Positions 47,328 through 50,844 of a stretch of 50,844 nt of DNA are shown in pieces (position 1 is the first letter of the stretch; each line of letters starts with the position of its first letter). Under the pieces are notes generated by a model. It made no database searches. It saw only the letters and a program-made list of their open reading frames with translations, and was not told where the DNA came from. Origin of the DNA: Burkholderiaceae bacterium (GTDB taxonomy: Bacteria; Pseudomonadota; Gammaproteobacteria; Burkholderiales; Burkholderiaceae); the NCBI GenBank assembly GCA_947374315.1, contig CANCBK010000007.1:1-50844 (forward strand), written 5' to 3'. Both the position numbers and the translations under genes were made by a program.

Positions 47328-50308
47328 CACATTCCCTTTCTGCAAATGCCCCTTGCCTCGCAATACTGGCAAACACTATCGGGGGCGAAAGCTTTCATGG
47401 GCTTGCCAGACCAAAGGGATTGAACATCCTCGGTAATTTGCTCTGAAAATTCCTGCATGAGGTCCGGCATTGCTTCAATAGCGACCGTGCGGACGGCATT
47501 ACCTTTCTTTACATCGGCTTTGAGTGCAACCCACTCGGCTTCATTAACCTGACGTCCAGGAATTTTATTGCTCTCATTAGAGGCCCTGGCATAGATCAAT
47601 AACTGTGGGTCATCTAGTACAGCTTCAGCACGCCACTCCACTTTGGTGAGACTCTGATTCTTATAGTCAATCACGGATGCCGACTTGGGGTTATGGATGC
47701 TGATATCAAAACGGTCTGCATACCCCTCAATGCGAATATAACGCTCGCAACCATCAAGGTCGGTGAATGGTAAATCAAAGCCAACTTTGACCTCAGCATC
47801 GTAAAATTCCCAGCCCTGAGCTTCCCTATTTAATTGCCATTGAATAAAGCTAGGGATTTGTTTTTGCCAATCTCTTAATACACCGAGAACCCTGGCATCG
47901 CCCTCAATTAATCGCTTAAAGACTTGTTCAGAGATCTGCGTTAACTGTTGACGCAGCCAAACATATCGAGTTTCAATATCAGATGGAATTGAAGATTCCT
48001 GCTTGTGCGCGTCACTCTTCATGACATGATAAAAATTGCGCAAGATCTTATGCAAAGTTTGACCAGCTAAAGAAGCATCAAATCCCTCCTCGAATCCTTT
48101 GAGCTTGCGTAAACCCAAAAGGCTGCGTACGTAGTATCGATAGGGGCATTCGCGCAATGCCTTATAAGCACTAGGACTCATCGAAACTGGCATTGGTAAT
48201 CCCACATCCAACCTGGCTACCGCCATATGTGATGGCAAAGCAAAAGTGCTGCGAGGTGAAAATAGTGCGCTTGCGTTACGAGCTTGCCAATGAGGCAAAG
48301 CGATTTGCAATCGCTGGATCCAGGCGGATGGTCTGAGTGGTTCACCACTCTTACTCTTACTTTGCCACAAAAAATCTACACTTGAAAATGAAATTAATAA
48401 TTGCGATAAATCCCTGGCTTGCTGAATAAACTGTGCCTCAACGCTAGAGCCACCTAACAGGCGATTTAATGCATCCGAAAAAAACAATGGAGGCTCAGAA
48501 AATGCGGGGAGTTGCCGTTCGTCACAACCGACCATCACAACAGATTCAAATGAACGGAAACGCGTGGAGCTGAGCGGCAGGATGCTGAGAGTTGCCGAAG
48601 CAGCAATACCCACCTCCTCATAGGAGGACTCCTCAATGACCGTTTTTAATAGGCTGAGCCACTCATTTAAACGCATAGAGATTTGCCGATGCTCTGCGTC
48701 AAAATCAAAAGTTTCCAGCAGCGCAAGCAACTGTTTGCCAGCAGGGTCCTTTTCTAAACCCTGCTCCATTCCCATCAGAACAAGATCATCCATTAGATAT
48801 TGATGCGCAACAGCGCAGTTCATCCTGATTCCGCGCCAACGGTTTAAGCGCCCACGAATCGATTGCAATAGCTCTAGAAGTAATGGGTTGGGTGCAGCGG
48901 AGCCATGGGCAACCGATCCCTCGATAGCCATATGAAAAGTTTCCCAACCCGCTTTAGCTTGGCTAGCCATCAAAACATCTTCTAGCTGTGCAAGCAGACC
49001 AATTAAGGAATCTTTCTCACGAATACCAGTGGAGCGAAGACACTTCGCAAGATCTAAAAATGGGTTTTGCAAAAACTCCAATAAGTCTATCGCGCTAGGG
49101 CCATCAGGGGGTGCGCGCAACAATTCCAACCAACTATTGAGCGCAGCTGCCGCCCTGGTAGTGGAGAGCTTCCAGCCAGTTTCATCCTGTATTTTCAATG
49201 ATGGTCCAAGGCGGGAAAGTAAGGCACGCGTCCTTCTAGCAACAAGGCGATCTTGAGCTACTAAAGCAATGTTTGTTTTGCCCGCAATCAGTTGTTGCTC
49301 AATCGTTTTTGCTGTTGCCCAGGCGAGCTCCTCAAATCGCCTTGCGGCAACCAGGTGCCAGTTATTTGGATTTGCATTGTCGATGTTGTTTTGCAACGCT
49401 TGTTGCTTTTTTTCTTCTGAAAGTTCGGGGCTGAGCGCCTCACTCCAGAGCGCGACTGATTCCCAGTCCATCGTAACTTCAATAGCTGGAACATACTGCG
49501 CATAATCCGCGAGATACCCTTGAATGAGTTGCTTATCAACAGGCGTTGGGTCTGCCGTCTCAACCCAAATGAGGGGCCTTGAAGTTACTCTCATCCGGCC
49601 TTCTTCGGAGGTTTTCTTTGCGACCTCAAGATGCGCCGCCATTGCGAATTGCTTTCTAAAGGCGGGATCACTGGCGCTAGTGATATATCTCCAGAATGTG
49701 AGAAGTACTTGAGCCTCTTGATCCACCACTTTTCTTGCTAGCAATGGATATGCTTGCGCAATAGCTCGATCCAAAAATGGCTCGAGGACCTGAATCCAAC
49801 CTTCGTTCTTAATACCTTCTGAGCTCTCGATAAGCTTGTGCAACTCCTGCTGAAAACTGGGTGCAATGGAATTAGACAAGGTATCGCAGGCTGCAATAAT
49901 GGCCTGAGCTAGGCCCCAAGAGCCTGCTTCAGTTTCTGCTTTAAACCACGCTTGCAACTCTTTGTGCTTACGCAGTGTGGCGTATACCGACAACCAACGT
50001 TCAAGCTCAGTTTGCCTCGCAGGAAACTTCCATGCACCTGGCGCCGCTTCTAACCAATCATTAAAGCTAATGACTTGAGGCAGAAAGGCAATGTGATGGG
50101 GAAGATTGGCTGGGCGATGCTTTTCCAGAGCCAATCTCACCCCCATCAATGGGCCGGCGGTACTCAACACCACTAACGGGCGCTGATTCGTTTGCACTGC
50201 ACAACTCCAAATACCCTCTGCAAGCACCTTCAACGCACCAGCATTGGGCGCAATCGTCCATGCATATGGATGCTTTTGATCAGAAATGATTGGAAATGGG
50301 CGAGGCAT
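47324..50308 (-). CDS. addB: AddB-type nuclease/helicase-like subunit
   Basis: The 994-residue partner of AddA has a degenerate helicase-like core without a clear Walker A and a C-terminal RecB-family nuclease with the motif VIDYKNQ and the later DPQLLIYA. The cysteines of the AddB iron-sulfur cluster are visible: one in LRECPYRYYV and the trio Cys980, Cys983, Cys989 (CQYCEARGIC) at the very C terminus. The gene starts at 50308 and ends overlapping addA. It is divergent from trxA across 119 bases. Together AddAB replaces RecBCD for break repair; RecBCD is not in this window. Confidence 0.9.
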   Translation of the reverse strand: MPRPFPIISDQKHPYAWTIAPNAGALKVLAEGIWSCAVQTNQRPLVVLSTAGPLMGVRLALEKHRPANLPHHIAFLPQVISFNDWLEAAPGAWKFPARQTELERWLSVYATLRKHKELQAWFKAETEAGSWGLAQAIIAACDTLSNSIAPSFQQELHKLIESSEGIKNEGWIQVLEPFLDRAIAQAYPLLARKVVDQEAQVLLTFWRYITSASDPAFRKQFAMAAHLEVAKKTSEEGRMRVTSRPLIWVETADPTPVDKQLIQGYLADYAQYVPAIEVTMDWESVALWSEALSPELSEEKKQQALQNNIDNANPNNWHLVAARRFEELAWATAKTIEQQLIAGKTNIALVAQDRLVARRTRALLSRLGPSLKIQDETGWKLSTTRAAAALNSWLELLRAPPDGPSAIDLLEFLQNPFLDLAKCLRSTGIREKDSLIGLLAQLEDVLMASQAKAGWETFHMAIEGSVAHGSAAPNPLLLELLQSIRGRLNRWRGIRMNCAVAHQYLMDDLVLMGMEQGLEKDPAGKQLLALLETFDFDAEHRQISMRLNEWLSLLKTVIEESSYEEVGIAASATLSILPLSSTRFRSFESVVMVGCDERQLPAFSEPPLFFSDALNRLLGGSSVEAQFIQQARDLSQLLISFSSVDFLWQSKSKSGEPLRPSAWIQRLQIALPHWQARNASALFSPRSTFALPSHMAVARLDVGLPMPVSMSPSAYKALRECPYRYYVRSLLGLRKLKGFEEGFDASLAGQTLHKILRNFYHVMKSDAHKQESSIPSDIETRYVWLRQQLTQISEQVFKRLIEGDARVLGVLRDWQKQIPSFIQWQLNREAQGWEFYDAEVKVGFDLPFTDLDGCERYIRIEGYADRFDISIHNPKSASVIDYKNQSLTKVEWRAEAVLDDPQLLIYARASNESNKIPGRQVNEAEWVALKADVKKGNAVRTVAIEAMPDLMQEFSEQITEDVQSLWSGKPMKAFAPDSVCQYCEARGICRKGMW

Positions 50309-50371
50309 TGAGAATGGTTTGGCGTCTAGTTTGAGGGCGGTTTGAGAGATTTAGGCAGAAAGTTTGGGTTA

Positions 50372-50400
50372 TTGCTAATATAAGCGCTGTAAGGTTATAA
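50372..50400 (+). promoter_or_regulatory. Putative trxA promoter
   Basis: TTGCTA (50372-50377) and TTATAA (50395-50400) are separated by 17 bases, 27 bases before the trxA ATG. Confidence 0.55.
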
Positions 50401-50427
50401 CTAAATAAGATCAAATAAGGAATTTTC

Positions 50428-50754
50428 ATGAGTGCCGGCATCAAATATGTAACTGACGCTTCTTTCGAGCAAGACGTTCTCAAGTCCGATAAACCCGTAC
50501 TGCTTGACTTCTGGGCTGAGTGGTGTGGTCCTTGCAAGATGATCGGCCCTATCCTGGAAGAGCTTGCTGGCGAGTACGGCGACAAGATCCAAATTGCAAA
50601 AATGAATGTGGATGAGAATCAAGGCGTTCCTGCCCAGTTCAATATTCGTGGCATTCCAACGCTAATCCTCTTTAAGAATGGTACTGTAGCTGCTCAAAAA
50701 GTAGGCGCTTTGGCCAAATCCCAGTTGACTGCATTTATTGATAGTCATCTGTAA
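50428..50754 (+). CDS. trxA: Thioredoxin
   Basis: The 108-residue protein is a classical thioredoxin, the general disulfide reductant of the cytoplasm. The active site is [10 protein letters not shown] with Cys33 and Cys36, followed by the conserved cis-proline loop GIPTLILF. The ATG has AAGGAA upstream. It is followed by a strong terminator. In related genomes rho follows trxA and may begin just beyond the right edge. Confidence 0.97.
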   Translation: MSAGIKYVTDASFEQDVLKSDKPVLLDFWAEWCGPCKMIGPILEELAGEYGDKIQIAKMNVDENQGVPAQFNIRGIPTLILFKNGTVAAQKVGALAKSQLTAFIDSHL

Positions 50755-50766
50755 ATAGTCCTTGAT

Positions 50767-50797
50767 CACAGGTTCACTGGGTGAGCCTGTGGTTTTT
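50767..50797 (+). terminator. Intrinsic terminator of trxA
   Basis: An 11-bp stem (CACAGGTTCAC/GTGAGCCTGTG, one G-T pair) with loop TGG is followed by GTTTTT, 12 bases after the stop. Confidence 0.92.
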
Positions 50798-50844
50798 AGC
50801 TGTTTTTAGTGTAGTATCTACTTCATCAGCATTTCAACGCACCT

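Overview
The window looks like a chromosomal segment of a betaproteobacterium of the Burkholderiaceae, most likely Polynucleobacter or a close relative. This rests on the conserved gene order ndk-rlmN-ispG-hisS-yfgM-bamB-der-hfq-hflX-hflK-hflC-hisZ-purA, the surE-pcm-nlpD block, the moderate base composition and the compact spacing. Most genes are on the minus strand, so operons read from high to low coordinates. I see no insertion sequence, prophage, CRISPR array or rRNA.

Layout: 1-473 holds the 5' end of rnr (minus), running off the left edge, divergent from tRNA-Leu(CAG). 484-3768 is a possible operon: MFS transporter, dienelactone hydrolase, a DUF4239-like membrane protein and an unknown protein. 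3946-6773 holds an unknown protein with Cys/His motifs and malate synthase G. 6834-21075 is the large housekeeping block (purA up to ndk), covering purine and histidine synthesis, FtsH regulation (HflKC), ribosome rescue (HflX), RNA chaperone (Hfq), ribosome assembly (Der), outer-membrane biogenesis (BamB, YfgM), histidyl-tRNA charging (HisS), isoprenoid synthesis (IspG), RNA methylation (RlmN) and nucleotide balance (Ndk). Divergent from ndk is a YccA-type membrane protein.

22138-34332 runs, in transcription order, oprB-like porin, czcC-czcB-czcA heavy-metal efflux, surE, pcm, nlpD, a DEDDy exonuclease and rlmD, plus a previously hidden 26-residue membrane ORF. rpoS, normally next to nlpD, is absent. 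34525-37292 is dnaX-ebfC-recR with the 4.5S SRP RNA gene divergent from dnaX.

37624-43679 is more accessory: exoX, an SOS operon (umuD-umuC plus a 43-residue membrane ORF missed by normal length cut-offs) behind a near-perfect LexA operator, a divergent amidohydrolase that has lost several metal ligands, a DUF1993 protein and a TPR/Gly-rich membrane protein. 43800-50308 encodes an AddAB-type recombination helicase-nuclease, divergent from trxA, which ends in a clear terminator.

The best candidates for something undescribed are the umuDC-linked small membrane protein with its apparently leaderless, LexA-controlled transcript, and the amidohydrolase with an apparently dismantled active site. 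All family assignments are from reading the sequence, with no database search.
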